Shown: piece by piece, positions 22,319 through 32,172 of the stretch
Position numbering within the stretch: position 1 is the stretch's first letter
Layout: each line of letters opens with the position of its first letter
Source: Lantana camara
Taxonomy: Eukaryota; Streptophyta; Magnoliopsida; Lamiales; Verbenaceae
DNA length: 64,000 nt
NCBI GenBank assembly: GCA_037501455.1
Contig: CM074862.1
Location: forward strand, 85,335,501 to 85,399,500
Reading direction: 5' to 3'
Program-made: the position numbers and the translations under genes
The notes under the pieces: model-generated
What the model was told of the DNA's origin: nothing
Database searches by the model: none
Seen by the model: the letters and a program-made list of their open reading frames with translations, nothing else

Positions 22319-23899
22319 TTATTCCCTTCTCAACCCCAAACTCTCCGGGAACACATCCAGATACTCCTGAACGACCTCCGTCTCCTCAAGCTTGACCTGG
22401 TCCTTGGGTTTGTTCAGAAGGTAAGCCACGAAACCTGTAGCACCATCTCGGACAAACTTACTAGCCTCAACAAAGGATATAAACGGGCTGGATCCCAAAC
22501 TCTCTCCCGAAAACACCGCAGAATCAAAAGAAATCCTCTTCAAACGACAATCCATAACTGCACCATGTCGGGAAAGCCAATCCATCCCAAGAATCACCTT
22601 AAACCTCCCCATCGGCATTACAATCAGATCAGCAGGAAAAACTCGACCCTCAAAACTCACCGAGCACTCACGAAACACTCTGTCCGTCTCCAAGCTCCCC
22701 CCCAAGGGAGAACTTACCACAAACACATGCGCAGATATCTCATCAAGCAAAGGCAAAGAAGCAATAATATCCCGGGCAATAAAAGAATGAGTAGCCCCGG
22801 GGTCAAACAGTGCATGTAATGATATGCCATGAATATGTATTGTACCTTCCACTACAACATTCTGATCAATATCTGCTATCTCCTCCTCGCCCTCCAGAGC
22901 ATAAGCACTAGCCTGAACCATCGGCCTCTTCTTCGGACAAGCATCCACCATGTGATCAGTCGACCTACACACAAGGCATCTACCCAAATATCTCCAACAT
23001 TTCTCCAAAGGATGAGCACCCTGACAGTGAGAGCAACGTACTGGAGTTGGTGCCGATAATGCTGGTGGTTCTGTAGGAGCAGCGGGACGGGGCTTCTTGT
23101 TAATGAAGTCCTGTGGACGGAAAGCTGGTGTAGAGGTAGTAGAAGCAGGAGTAGCGGGCTTCTTGCCCGAACCAGAACCCGAACCACGCCCCGAAGAGAA
23201 TGATGGGGGCCCCAACCTCCATCTCTGAGCCTCGACCTGAATAGCCCTCTTGGTAACCTCATCCCAAGTGCTAACATCGGCAGCCTGAAGAGCTCTCTGA
23301 ATATCCTCTCGAAGCCCATGAAGAAAGTGACGGGCTCTGTGTGCATCAATATCGGTGATGTGGGTAGCATAGGGAGCAAGTCTCTCAAACTCCAGAATGT
23401 AGCCCTCAACAGATCTGGATCCCTGCTTTAGCTCAGAAAACTCTTGAAGTCTGCACTCTCGTGCGCTATGAGGTATATACTTCTCATGGAACTCATGCAC
23501 AAAAGTCTCCCAAGTGAACTCCATACCACTCCTCTCAATTCTGGATCGAACTCCCTTAAGCCAGTTAGCTGCCTGCCCCTGAATGAATCGAGCAGTACAA
23601 ACAGCCCTATCCTGAGAACTCCCTGGGCAAATCTCCCAAATACCACTGATCTCAGCTAACCACTCCTCAGCCTTAATGCCATCTCCCCCAAACCACTTAG
23701 GAGGGTTGTTGTTCCGAAACTCCCTATATGCAGCTGAGATAGTACCATCCTGACCATCAACTGGTGGTGTTTGCTGTCTCTGATTCTGTTGTAACTGATT
23801 GAAAAGTGCCTGAACAATGTTCTCCACATTCAGTGGTGGTGGCGGAAACGGATTAGGCGCATCCGGTGAAGCCTCTCGGTCACGGCGTCTAGGAGGCAT
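22319..23899 (-). CDS. Gypsy Gag-aspartic protease (truncated before RT)
   Basis: I chose the start MPPRRRDRE at 23899, typical of Tekay-type Gag; the open frame runs 21 codons further upstream. The order is: a Pro-rich N terminus, a Retrotrans_gag domain (EEWLAEISGIWEICPG, FHEKYIPHSARE, ELKQGSRSVEGYILEFERL), Cys/His clusters CSHCQGAHPLEKC and CLVCRSTDHMVDAC, then a retropepsin domain with ALFDPGATHSFI. The active-site triplet reads DPG instead of the usual D(S/T)G, a probable inactivating change or a lineage variant. The protein ends at DVFPESLGL, the linker just before RT, where the element is cut. Confidence 0.8.
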   Translation of the reverse strand: MPPRRRDREASPDAPNPFPPPPLNVENIVQALFNQLQQNQRQQTPPVDGQDGTISAAYREFRNNNPPKWFGGDGIKAEEWLAEISGIWEICPGSSQDRAVCTARFIQGQAANWLKGVRSRIERSGMEFTWETFVHEFHEKYIPHSARECRLQEFSELKQGSRSVEGYILEFERLAPYATHITDIDAHRARHFLHGLREDIQRALQAADVSTWDEVTKRAIQVEAQRWRLGPPSFSSGRGSGSGSGKKPATPASTTSTPAFRPQDFINKKPRPAAPTEPPALSAPTPVRCSHCQGAHPLEKCWRYLGRCLVCRSTDHMVDACPKKRPMVQASAYALEGEEEIADIDQNVVVEGTIHIHGISLHALFDPGATHSFIARDIIASLPLLDEISAHVFVVSSPLGGSLETDRVFRECSVSFEGRVFPADLIVMPMGRFKVILGMDWLSRHGAVMDCRLKRISFDSAVFSGESLGSSPFISFVEASKFVRDGATGFVAYLLNKPKDQVKLEETEVVQEYLDVFPESLGLRRE

Positions 23900-24071
23900 C
23901 CTGAAATTCAAAGATTCAAGCAATATTGATGCATGTGGGTTAGTACGTGTGTATGTATACAAGTATTAGAATTAAACAAGTATTCAAGCAAATGAGTAAC
24001 ATAATCACATTGTCCTATGCTGTACCAACTAGACAGACACGACACGACATTAGAGCTCGGTTTTGCAACCT

Positions 24072-24086
24072 AGAGCTCTGATACCA
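24072..24086 (-). other. Primer binding site of the gypsy fragment
   Basis: The minus strand reads TGGTATCAGAGCTCT, the initiator Met tRNA type, 8 bases inside the LTR end. Confidence 0.8.
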
Positions 24087-24094
24087 CTTAAGGA

Positions 24095-27023
24095 TGTAAC
24101 ACCCCAAACGGAGGATGCCACATCCCCCGCACTGTGACCCCAGACCCGGTCATGAAATGGAAGTCCATGCCCGAATCCGAATCAGAGCGAACGGGAGACA
24201 AACACACACGCTATGCTAGGCGGATCTAACTCGACAAAACTCAGAGCGTGGAAGCAAATCAAACATTCAAACAAGATAGCGGAAGCATTTAAGTCAACAT
24301 TCAAAACAAGTGACGGGTTTAACTAACATAGATACCTAGTCCCGAATATCAACAAACATAACAGGTGACAGGTTCAACTAGCAGAGATACCTAATCCCGA
24401 ATAGAGAACAGCATAACGTAATAATCATCAAGTGCCACAAGGGGCCGAATACGAATGCCACGCAAGGCTACAGAATAGTAAAGTATAATCTCGAGTCTAT
24501 AAGTCAAAACATAAGTAAAGTGTATGAAAGACAAATGCAACTAGAAAGGCTAGACCTACGAAATGCAACTCAAAGGACTCACTCCCGCCTAGCAAACGCC
24601 AACATACCTGTAACTAAAAGTGTAAATGAGGGGTCAGTCAACTTGACCGAGTGAGGGGGCTAACGCACACCCACTATATATATATATAGAGCATAGCACA
24701 TATCAGAAGGGTGGACTCATGAACCGGAGATAGGTGTTGCATACCAAAGACATTTCCAAAAGTACCCAAAAGATAGTTATAAGTATAAGCTTTAGAAAAC
24801 ATTTCAGAAACTCTATCTCGATTCATGATTCCCAGAGAGAACAGAACACATGCTCGACGAGTACGAGTTTCCAACCTTTACTACTCAGAACATATCAAAA
24901 CATAAAATACAAAATCAAATCCAACCGTCACACCAATGATGGAAGGGATGTGCCATCCCCAAACCATCCAGAATAGACATACCCTCAAGGGGTAGCGAAC
25001 CCACAAGAGTCCTCCCCGGCCTTAGCCGAAGGCTTAAGATACCACACCTTCCCTACAGCACGGGTCGCGTGAAGATATCTGAAATGGAACTACGCACAGG
25101 TATATCCCCGACGGTCCTAACCGTCCCGGGGGCTCCTTACCCATAGCTCCTCGGATCCACATACATACATACATACAGATGCCAATATTTCATGGCCAAC
25201 TCGCTGCAGAAACATAACATAACATACTTTTCAAAATAGCTTACCTATGCTTTCATATCTAATTTTCCAAAACAGAGTTGATTCACAAGGTCATAAACAT
25301 ATCACATCCAACATATACGTATATATAATAGATATACTCGCATGCAAAGGTTGAAATCAGCATATTAAGGCCATAGGTCGCATAACTATACAAAATCCTA
25401 AACCTCACCTCGTAGTGGTAGAGTCTGAGAGTGTGAAGGGCCAAACACTCTAAACCTCGGGCTCACCGGCACCACCAAACTCTGTGACAAGACATACAAA
25501 AGCCCAATCTTAGACTCTACATGAACCAAGTAAGACGCACGGCGTACAAAGTATGAATGACATGCGAAATGGAATGATGCTTATCAAGTTGGTCACAAAG
25601 GTCAATTCAAATATTCAAGTAAATCATGCAAGTAATAAAGTATTAAGGTTCAGAGATGCATTCTAAGTCATATCGGATCATACAAGTCAAGTAGCAACTC
25701 AAACGAGTCAAATACGCATGAAAAAACAAGTAGAAAAGGTCACAGACGCATGGGAACGACCATTCCCATGCACAACATAGCATGGGAACGGGCCTTCCCA
25801 CGCCCAAAGCCAGCGAGACTGGGAACGGCCGTTCCCAGTCCAAACATACATGGGAACGGGCGTTCCCATGTTCGCCGCCAAAACTCAAACCCTAGCCCGG
25901 AAGGGCCGTTCCGGGCTTAAAGCACAAACGGGAACGGCCGTTCCAGCCATAGATCTAGAGCAGAAACTGGACAGTTTCGGGAAGAACAAGGGGAACACCA
26001 AAAATCATCAAAACAACACGAAATCTACCATAAAACATCACGAAATTCAAGTATATCATCATATAAATCATGCTAAGCATCAAAACATCAATTAATCCAA
26101 GTTTAAGAAAGTTTTGCCCAAAATTTCAAACACCCATTTCATGAATTTCAAGCCTAAACATAAAGATATGAATCCCTAGTCTTCTATACAAGAATTTCCA
26201 GCAACTAAGACACATAAGGAGCACTCAAATCATCAAAGCTTACTCAAGGAATTCAAGATCTCATCATTCAAGTTCATGCTAACAATTTCATGCTTCAATC
26301 CAAGAATAGAAATGAAATACTCATCAAAAGAGATCCAAAGCTTACCTTGTCGTGTGAAGGAATGAGGAATCAAAGAATATGATCTCTTAGAATGAAAGAT
26401 GGTTCAAGTCTTGATCTTCTCTTGAAATTTCTCCATGATTCTCTTTGAAGCTAACTTTTTTGGTTTGAAATGAAATGAAAAGGGAATAAAGCTATTTATA
26501 TGGTGGCTAATAGTTTTAGGTCAAGGTTAGGGTTTCCAAGATATAATATGAGGCTAAAGGCTTGAATAGGATTTGGGCTCAAATAAATGACTTTCGGTCC
26601 AATAAGTCAAAATTATAAGGTTTAAGGTCTAAACGGTTTCTGAAAAATATAAAGTAAATTCCGTTGGACCCGAATCACCGAATCAAGTCCAACGGTGGTG
26701 TCGGAATTCGAATTCGAATTCCCGAGCTCATATTGGTCCCGAATGACCCAAACTCACCTAATTCAAGTTAGGCCCCAAACACACCAATAGGTCCAAGTCC
26801 TATTTAAATCCAACTCCAACAATTAATTTAAATTCATCCAAGTTCCATTCTTAAGTTGTCATGCAAGAATTCATATTTTACCATTTTGGATTTTAGTCAA
26901 TTAAGTCACATTTTCAATCAAAGTTGGAATTAAACAAATAAAAAGGAAATTAAATCACATAAGTGCATAAGGTAAACTCTCTCGTGGCGCATACCTGTAC
27001 GATTTATCGGACGGGGCGTCACA
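24095..27023 (-). repeat. 5' LTR of the gypsy fragment (2.93 kb)
   Basis: On minus it starts TGTGACGCCCCGTCC and ends GGGGTGTTACA. It shares blocks with 3743-6584 (for example CAACTAGC.AGATACCTAATCCCGAATA) and carries the palindrome cluster at 25748-25944. It contains no gene. Confidence 0.85.
25748..25944. repeat. Cluster of six palindromes with co-varying arms in the LTR
   Basis: Copies at 25748-25771, 25780-25803, 25818-25839, 25848-25871, 25895-25916 and 25928-25944. The core is GGGAACGGCCGTTCCC. The outer bases differ between copies but mostly stay complementary: GCAT...ATGC, ACT...AGT, ACAT...ATGT and GCCC...GGGC. Confidence 0.85.
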
Positions 27024-27294
27024 CCCATGAAGACCGGACTGTAATCCGCACCCTTGAAGTGAAGCAGTACCGTTCACAGAAAGGGAGGAGGTTGAATTTT
27101 GAGAAATCAATGCTTTGGGTACGCTCCTGTTCGTACTCTACCTACAACTCTTCAGATTCATCCTCAGCCTCCTCCACGTACCCCGTCATGCCCATGTTCT
27201 CCGAATGGCGTTGCTTACTCCTATTTTTGCGAATATAAAAATTCGCCGCTTCAGCCTCGTCATCTCCGGTTTGATGACCATCATCTCTTAACTC
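27024..27294 (-). pseudogene. Second exon of the Ulp1-like MULE gene, cut by the gypsy insertion
   Basis: After a TTTCAG acceptor at 27295, the exon encodes ELRDDGHQTGDDEAEAANF, RKNRSKQRHSENMG, EEAEDESEEL, an in-frame TAG, then TQSIDFSKFNLLPFCERYC up to the gypsy LTR. The FSKFNLLPFCERYC block is continuous in frame with the start of a DUF1985-like fold (inference). Confidence 0.6.
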
Positions 27295-27478
27295 CTGAAA
27301 TGTATCAAACATCTAATGATAATAGTAAATATGTATCAAACATCCAATATAACAGTAAATTCGCCGCTTCAGCCTCGTCATCTCCGGTTTGATGACCATC
27401 ATCTCTTAAATCCTGAAATATATCAAACATCCAATGATAACAATAAATATGTATCAAGCATCCAATATAACAGTAAAT
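27244..27478. repeat. 118-bp tandem duplication of a splice acceptor and exon start
   Basis: Units 27244-27361 and 27362-27478. Each contains the intron end with the TTTCAG acceptor and the first part of the exon (RDDGHQTGDDEAEAAN). The first unit in transcription order is followed by another acceptor, so either acceptor could be used. Confidence 0.85.
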
Positions 27479-27658
27479 ATTTGAAATATTAAGTAGGCAC
27501 CAACTTGATCGAGTACTAGACTCCACTAATCGAGCACTAGACTAAGGGATTCTTTCCACTAAAATACAAAATAAATAGCAAATAAACATGAGAATGTATT
27601 TTCATGACAAAAAAAATAAACAGCGAACAAAAAAAAAAAAAAAAAAAACACATCTTAC

Positions 27659-27748
27659 GTTAAAATCCGCTGCTTCTGATATTTGCATGGGGTCAGGAGT
27701 TCTTTCTCCGTCAACGGCGGGGCATTGGTTTGCTTCCGATGATGACAT
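27659..27748 (-). pseudogene. First coding exon of the Ulp1-like MULE gene
   Basis: Exactly 30 codons from ATG (MSSSEANQCPAVDGE, ending ISEAADFN) to a consensus GTAAGA donor at 27658. Upstream is a pyrimidine-rich leader (about 27750-27890). Palindromes ATCGAGTACTAGA (27508) and ATCGAGCACTAGA (27529) lie in the following intron. Confidence 0.6.
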
Positions 27749-28078
27749 GTTGTTTAGTTGCTGGAAAAAGTGATAAAAATGGTGAATAATGGCGAAAACC
27801 CTAGTTTTTTTCTTTTTGCTTTGTGAGGAAGATCAGAAGAAGAAGGAGAACAGTCTTTTTTTTTTTCTTTTTCTCTCTTCTTTTTTGCTGATAAGATCAC
27901 AAATAAGGAAATAATGGCGATTGGTCTGACTAATTGGTGATAAATAAATATAATATAGCATAACTGTCAGACAAAAGTTACTGTTTTCTTAAGTTTGCCA
28001 CCTTTTCTCGGCACGTGCCAGTCACACAATGTTTGATTTAGTACACAAACTAATATGATGCATGTATATTATAATAAT

Positions 28079-28555
28079 GGGTTAGTTACATTTAGACCCC
28101 TTCCGAGTTTAGTATATTACAATTGGACCCCTGTTAGTCATTTTATTACAGTTTGACCCCTTCTAAAATTTTGAAATTACTAAACGGTGAAGAAAATGTA
28201 CGATTCCGTTAAATATTTCACGTTATATTCCAAATAATTGCGTTATATTCCAAATAATTTTGAAATGACCATTATGTTTGGTTCTAAGATCATGTTTTAT
28301 AAAAGTAGGAAAAAAAAATCATGTTTTTTAGAATAAATAAACGGTTAAACAAACAATTATTTCACAATTATTTTGAATATAATGGTTATTTCACAATTAT
28401 TTGGAACATTCCGTGAAATATTTAACGAAATTGTATCTTTTCTTCACCGTTTAGTAATTTCCAAATTTTAGAAGGGGTCAAACTGTGATAAAATAACTAA
28501 TAGGGGTCCAATTGTAATATACTAAACTCGGAAGGGGTCTAGATGTAATTAACCC
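28079..28555. mobile_element. MULE-type MITE with long inverted repeats
   Basis: The left end GGGTTAGTTACATTTAGACC is matched in reverse by GGTCTAGATGTAATTAACCC. The arms extend about 230 bases on each side, so most of the element is a hairpin. The flanks TATAATAAT and TATAATATA resemble a 9-bp target duplication with two mismatches. There is no coding sequence. Confidence 0.75.
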
Positions 28556-29476
28556 TATAATATAATATAATGTACGTACTTTCTAACACGATATTTGTGT
28601 TTACAGCAATATTGCATGTATATTATAATATAATATAATGTACTTTATATCACGATATTTGTGTTTACAACAACATTGCTTCATATCGAGCAATAGATTA
28701 CCGCGGTCGAGTGCTAGATTCAGTTATTTTTTTGGCCCAGATTCAAGTCCCAAGAAGTCTTCAATGTCCTATACCCTTGGGTAACTTTAGGGTAACAGTG
28801 TGTGATCGGGGGGTGATCCTAGGTGTTGCATTGAACCAAGTATATGTTAAGAAAGATGAATTAGAACTTTCTCTGGTTTCATATCTTAATGTTGCACCAA
28901 AAAAATCCACCTCACATGAAAGCATAATAAAATTGCATATTTAACCCTAAAATCATGGAAGGAGTCTTAAAAAAAATAATAATAATAATAATTGAGGCAA
29001 TTTTACTGAGGGATCATTTGCTCCATATAGACAGTACCACAGTCGAGTGCTAGATTTAGTTATTTTTTTTGCCCAGATTCAAGTCCCAAGAAACTGAATC
29101 ATACTATTCTCTCGCATATCTTATATATTGTAACAATGTAGATATCATACTATTTTAAACAGTTAAAAGCGATTCTTATAAGACAAAGTTTTTTCCCATT
29201 ACTTTTGATAACAATTTACATTATGGACTTGAAAATGCAAATCAACAAAATTACTGTTAATAGACACATATTGACCATTATCAACTTGTACAAAACACTT
29301 TGTTCTCCTCCAGCTCTAATCGGTGGTGTCGTTCTCCTGCTGGAGACCTCACCTTCATCGTTATATGGGCACTGCTCTTCTATTGGGTTACACCATTGAG
29401 AAAAGCCATGCGAACTACAACAATAAAATAATCTTCCACGGTTAGCATTATCTCTATCAACTATCTTGATTATAGC
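28556..29476. other. Spacer between the two MULE genes, no clear gene
   Basis: It holds a direct duplication of about 75 bases (TGTAC...CACGATATTTGTGTTTACA at about 28570-28610 and 28643-28675), palindromes at 28685, 28706 and 29042, and a repeated GCCCAGATTCAAGTCCCAAG segment (28735 and 29072). The 77-codon plus frame 28711-28944 is unrecognised. A short AATAAT run is at 28978. Confidence 0.5.
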
Positions 29477-30370
29477 TGTAACAGCCCGAAAACCCGCCGT
29501 TCGATATTGTCCGCTTTGGATGGGAACCAGACCCCGAAGGGAACCACCCTCACGGTTTTGTTTCTCCCAGGTGGGAACCAGACCCCGAAGGGAACCACCC
29601 AGGAAAAGGCCTCTACAAGGGGAGGGGGATCCACCACTTTATAAAGTGGCTTCAAGCCCACCTCCAATCCGATGTGGGACAAAGCACCTTTGGCTATTAC
29701 AGTCCACCCCCCTTAAGAGGGCCCAGCGTCCTCGCTGGCACACCGAATCCGGGTCCCCGGCTCTGATACCATTTGTAACAGCCCGAAAACCCGCCGTTCG
29801 ATATTGTCCGCTTTGGATGGGAACCAGACCCCGAAGGGAACCACCCTCACGGTTTTGTTTCTCCCAGGTGGGAACCAGACCCCGAAGGGAACCACCCAGG
29901 AAAAGGCCTCTACAAGGGGAGGGGGATCCACCACTTTATAAAGTGGCTTCAAGCCCACCTCCAATCCGATGTGGGACAAAGCACCTTTGGCTATTACAGT
30001 CCACCACCCTTAAGAGGGCCCAGCGTCCTCGCTGGCACACCGAATCCGGGTCCCCGGCTCTGATACCATTTGTAACAGCCCGAAAACCCGCCGTTCGATA
30101 TTGTCCGCTTTGGATGGGAACCAGACCCCGAAGGGAACCACCCTCACGGTTTTGTTTCTCCCAGGTGGGAACCAGACCCCGAAGGGAACCACCCAGGAAA
30201 AGGCCTCTACAAGGGGAGGGGGATCCACCACTTTATAAAGTGGCTTCAAGCCCACCTCCAATCCGATGTGGGACAAAGCACCTACAAGGGGAGGGGGATC
30301 CACCACTTTATAAAGTGGCTTCAAGCCCACCTCCAATCCGATGTGGGACAAAGCACCTTTGGCTATTACA
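29477..30370 (-). mobile_element. TRIM retrotransposon, tandem form with three LTRs
   Basis: Three LTRs (29477-29701, 29774-29998, 30071-30370), each TGTAACAGCC...GGCTATTACA, are separated by two 72-base internal domains. The internal domain, read on minus, starts after the LTR with TGGTATCAGAGCCGGGG (initiator Met primer site) and ends with a purine tract. The array is flanked by the 5-bp duplication ATAGC. The third LTR is 75 bases longer through an internal duplication of CTACAAGGGG...AAAGCACC. No protein is encoded; the long open frames across it are artefacts of the repeat. Confidence 0.92.
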
Positions 30371-30614
30371 ATAGCCCACTGATCGCATTCCCTGCACTTT
30401 TCCTTTCTATATCTCAGTGATTTTTTTTTTTTTTTGTATAAGTTGAGCTATTTGAACTTGTCATGACATTAAAATCCATAATGATAATCAAATGAATTAT
30501 ATATATAATGATCCCACCAACGGCTATTACATCAATGGTTATAATATTTTATAATAATAAGAACATTCAGGGGCTCTTTTGCAAACACACAAAATTTACA
30601 CTAATATAAATATA
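30371..30614. other. Short spacer, no gene
   Basis: AT-rich sequence with a T14 run near 30421; nothing recognisable. Confidence 0.4.
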
Positions 30615-32172
30615 GGGAAAATTACATCTACATCCCTCGTGGTTTGGGGTAATTACAAATAAGGACCTATTGTTTCGTTTTTTACAAATACACCCCTAAC
30701 ATTTGTATTCCGTCTGTGATCCTTTTAATTCCATTAGGATTTCGTTAAATATTCCGAATATACCCCCAAGGATTGTCATGCTATATTGTTAAACCTTAGG
30801 GCTCATTTTGTAAGAAATTATATACCTGAGGGACTAAATTGTAAAAATGTCCAAAAATTTCAAACTAGCCATTGGGATTGGACTTCTATATATATTTGGT
30901 CAGGGTTTTAGCCTTTTGAAGCCAATTTTACTTGGCTAATCACGAAGTTCATCTCATACATATTATCAATGTTTGAAATATAGAAAAGAAAGATGTAGAG
31001 TAGTTAGTTGTGGTTCATGCACAGTGGTGGAGAAAAACAATTTAAACAAAGAGAAACTATTTTATTGTTGAAATTTGCATGGCTTCTCACACTGGTGCAC
31101 ACCAATTGAAGAAGATAGGTTTGAAGCTCCACACTCTGATGAAGAATAAAAGGCAAGTAGTGTTAATTGCACTCGTTAACCTTTTAAGATATTTGAATCT
31201 TTTAAAGAAAAATAAAAGAATTTTCTTTTTATACTTATTTATAGTTTTTAATTACTAGTCTTAGGATAAGAAGAGAAGGATCGTCCTTTGTTAATATGTG
31301 AACGTAGAAAAAAGATCAATTCAAAAACCAAAAAGAGTTTGATCAACCTGAATCGAAAAATAAGTATAACATTGTGGATTTTGCGTATGTGCCCCACAAC
31401 TAAGTAATTAAAATGACGTTATAATTTTAAAAAAAAAAATCTTTATTTGCGTGTGATATATCAATAATTAGCGAGGGTGTGAATGATTGAAATATATTGA
31501 GTGTGTTATAAACGGTTAGGCCTACTTATTGGCTATATCTAAGTCTCATAACAAATGTGCTATTTTTGCTTATTCTTGGTCTCCGGCTTGTATTGACTTG
31601 AAATTAACACTACTTGCTTCTTGTTCTTCATTAGAGTATAGAGCTTAATACCTTGCCTTCTTCAATTGGCGTGCACCGGTGTGAGAAGGCATGCAAATCA
31701 CAACAATAAAATAGTCTCCTCTTATTTAAATTGTTTTTCTCCACCACTTTAATTGTTGTGCATGAACCACGAGTCCTCTACATCTTTCTTTTCTATATTT
31801 CAAACATTGATAATATGTATGGGATGAATTTCTTGAAGTAGCCATGTAAAATTGGCTTTAAAAAGCTAAAACCCTGACCAAATATATATAGTAGTCCAAT
31901 CCCAACGACTATAAACAACTAGTTTGAAATTTTTGGACATTTTTATAATTTAGTCCCTCAGGTATATAATTTCTTACAAAATGAGCCCTAAGGTTTAACA
32001 ATATAACATGACAATCCTTGGGGGTATATTCAGAATATTTAACAGAATCCTAATGGAATTACAAGGATCACAGACGGAATACAAATGTTAGGGGTGTATT
32101 TGTAAAAAACGAAACAATAGGTCCTTATTTGTAATTACCCCAAACCACGAGGGATGTAGATGTAATTTTCCC
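30615..32172. mobile_element. MULE-like foldback element with ~500-bp inverted arms
   Basis: Ends GGGAAAATTACATCTACATC and GATGTAGATGTAATTTTCCC, flanked by the 10-bp duplication TATAAATATA on both sides. The arms (about 30615-31150 and 31640-32172) are nearly complementary along their length, including text such as CTTCTCACACTGGTGCAC near the inner ends. The centre (31150-31640) is AT-rich and carries no transposase. Confidence 0.85.

Larger units (their letters stand above)
22319..27023 (-). mobile_element. 5' fragment of a Tekay-like gypsy element (LTR + gag-protease)
   Basis: Read on minus: 5' LTR 27023-24095, PBS 24086-24072, gag-protease frame 23899-22319. Sequence then switches abruptly to MULE exon at 22318, at the point where the reverse transcriptase should begin. 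Pol and the 3' LTR are gone, so no target duplication can be matched. It lies inside the Ulp1-like gene. Confidence 0.85.
16197..27748 (-). pseudogene. MULE-borne DUF1985/Ulp1-like (C48 peptidase) gene, multi-exon, broken
   Basis: Exons that I can place on the minus strand: 27748-27659 (start Met, MSSSEANQCP), 27294-27024, 22318-22185, 22088-21915, about 21565-21092, about 20962-20812, 20608-20380 and 16678-16197. In order they give an acidic N terminus, a DUF1985 region (RINKNEGKGYFPLAL, then AWAYEMCPTIASYG), a Pro/Thr-rich linker with a short coiled coil, a WVFSAKPTD block and the start of a Ulp1 catalytic domain. Ulp1-type proteases cleave SUMO-like proteins; the role of the MULE-carried versions is unknown. 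A gypsy fragment (22319-27023) and a solo LTR (16684-20374) interrupt it. In-frame stops (CAG to TAG at the 22185 exon end, another near 27147), frameshifts and a substituted catalytic Asp make it non-functional. Confidence 0.75.

Noticed and set aside
25748..25944. Regularly spaced palindromes suggesting a CRISPR-like array
   Set aside because: The sequence is nuclear plant DNA inside an LTR; spacers are short, uneven and not unique, and the arms vary.
29477..29701. Cassandra-type TRIM carrying 5S rRNA
   Set aside because: I looked for 5S rRNA promoter text in the LTR and saw none, so I call a general TRIM.
29466..30374. A 302-codon plus-strand open frame and matching minus frames
   Set aside because: They lie entirely in the tandem TRIM; the repeated text keeps the frame open by chance of unit length, and the product matches no protein type.
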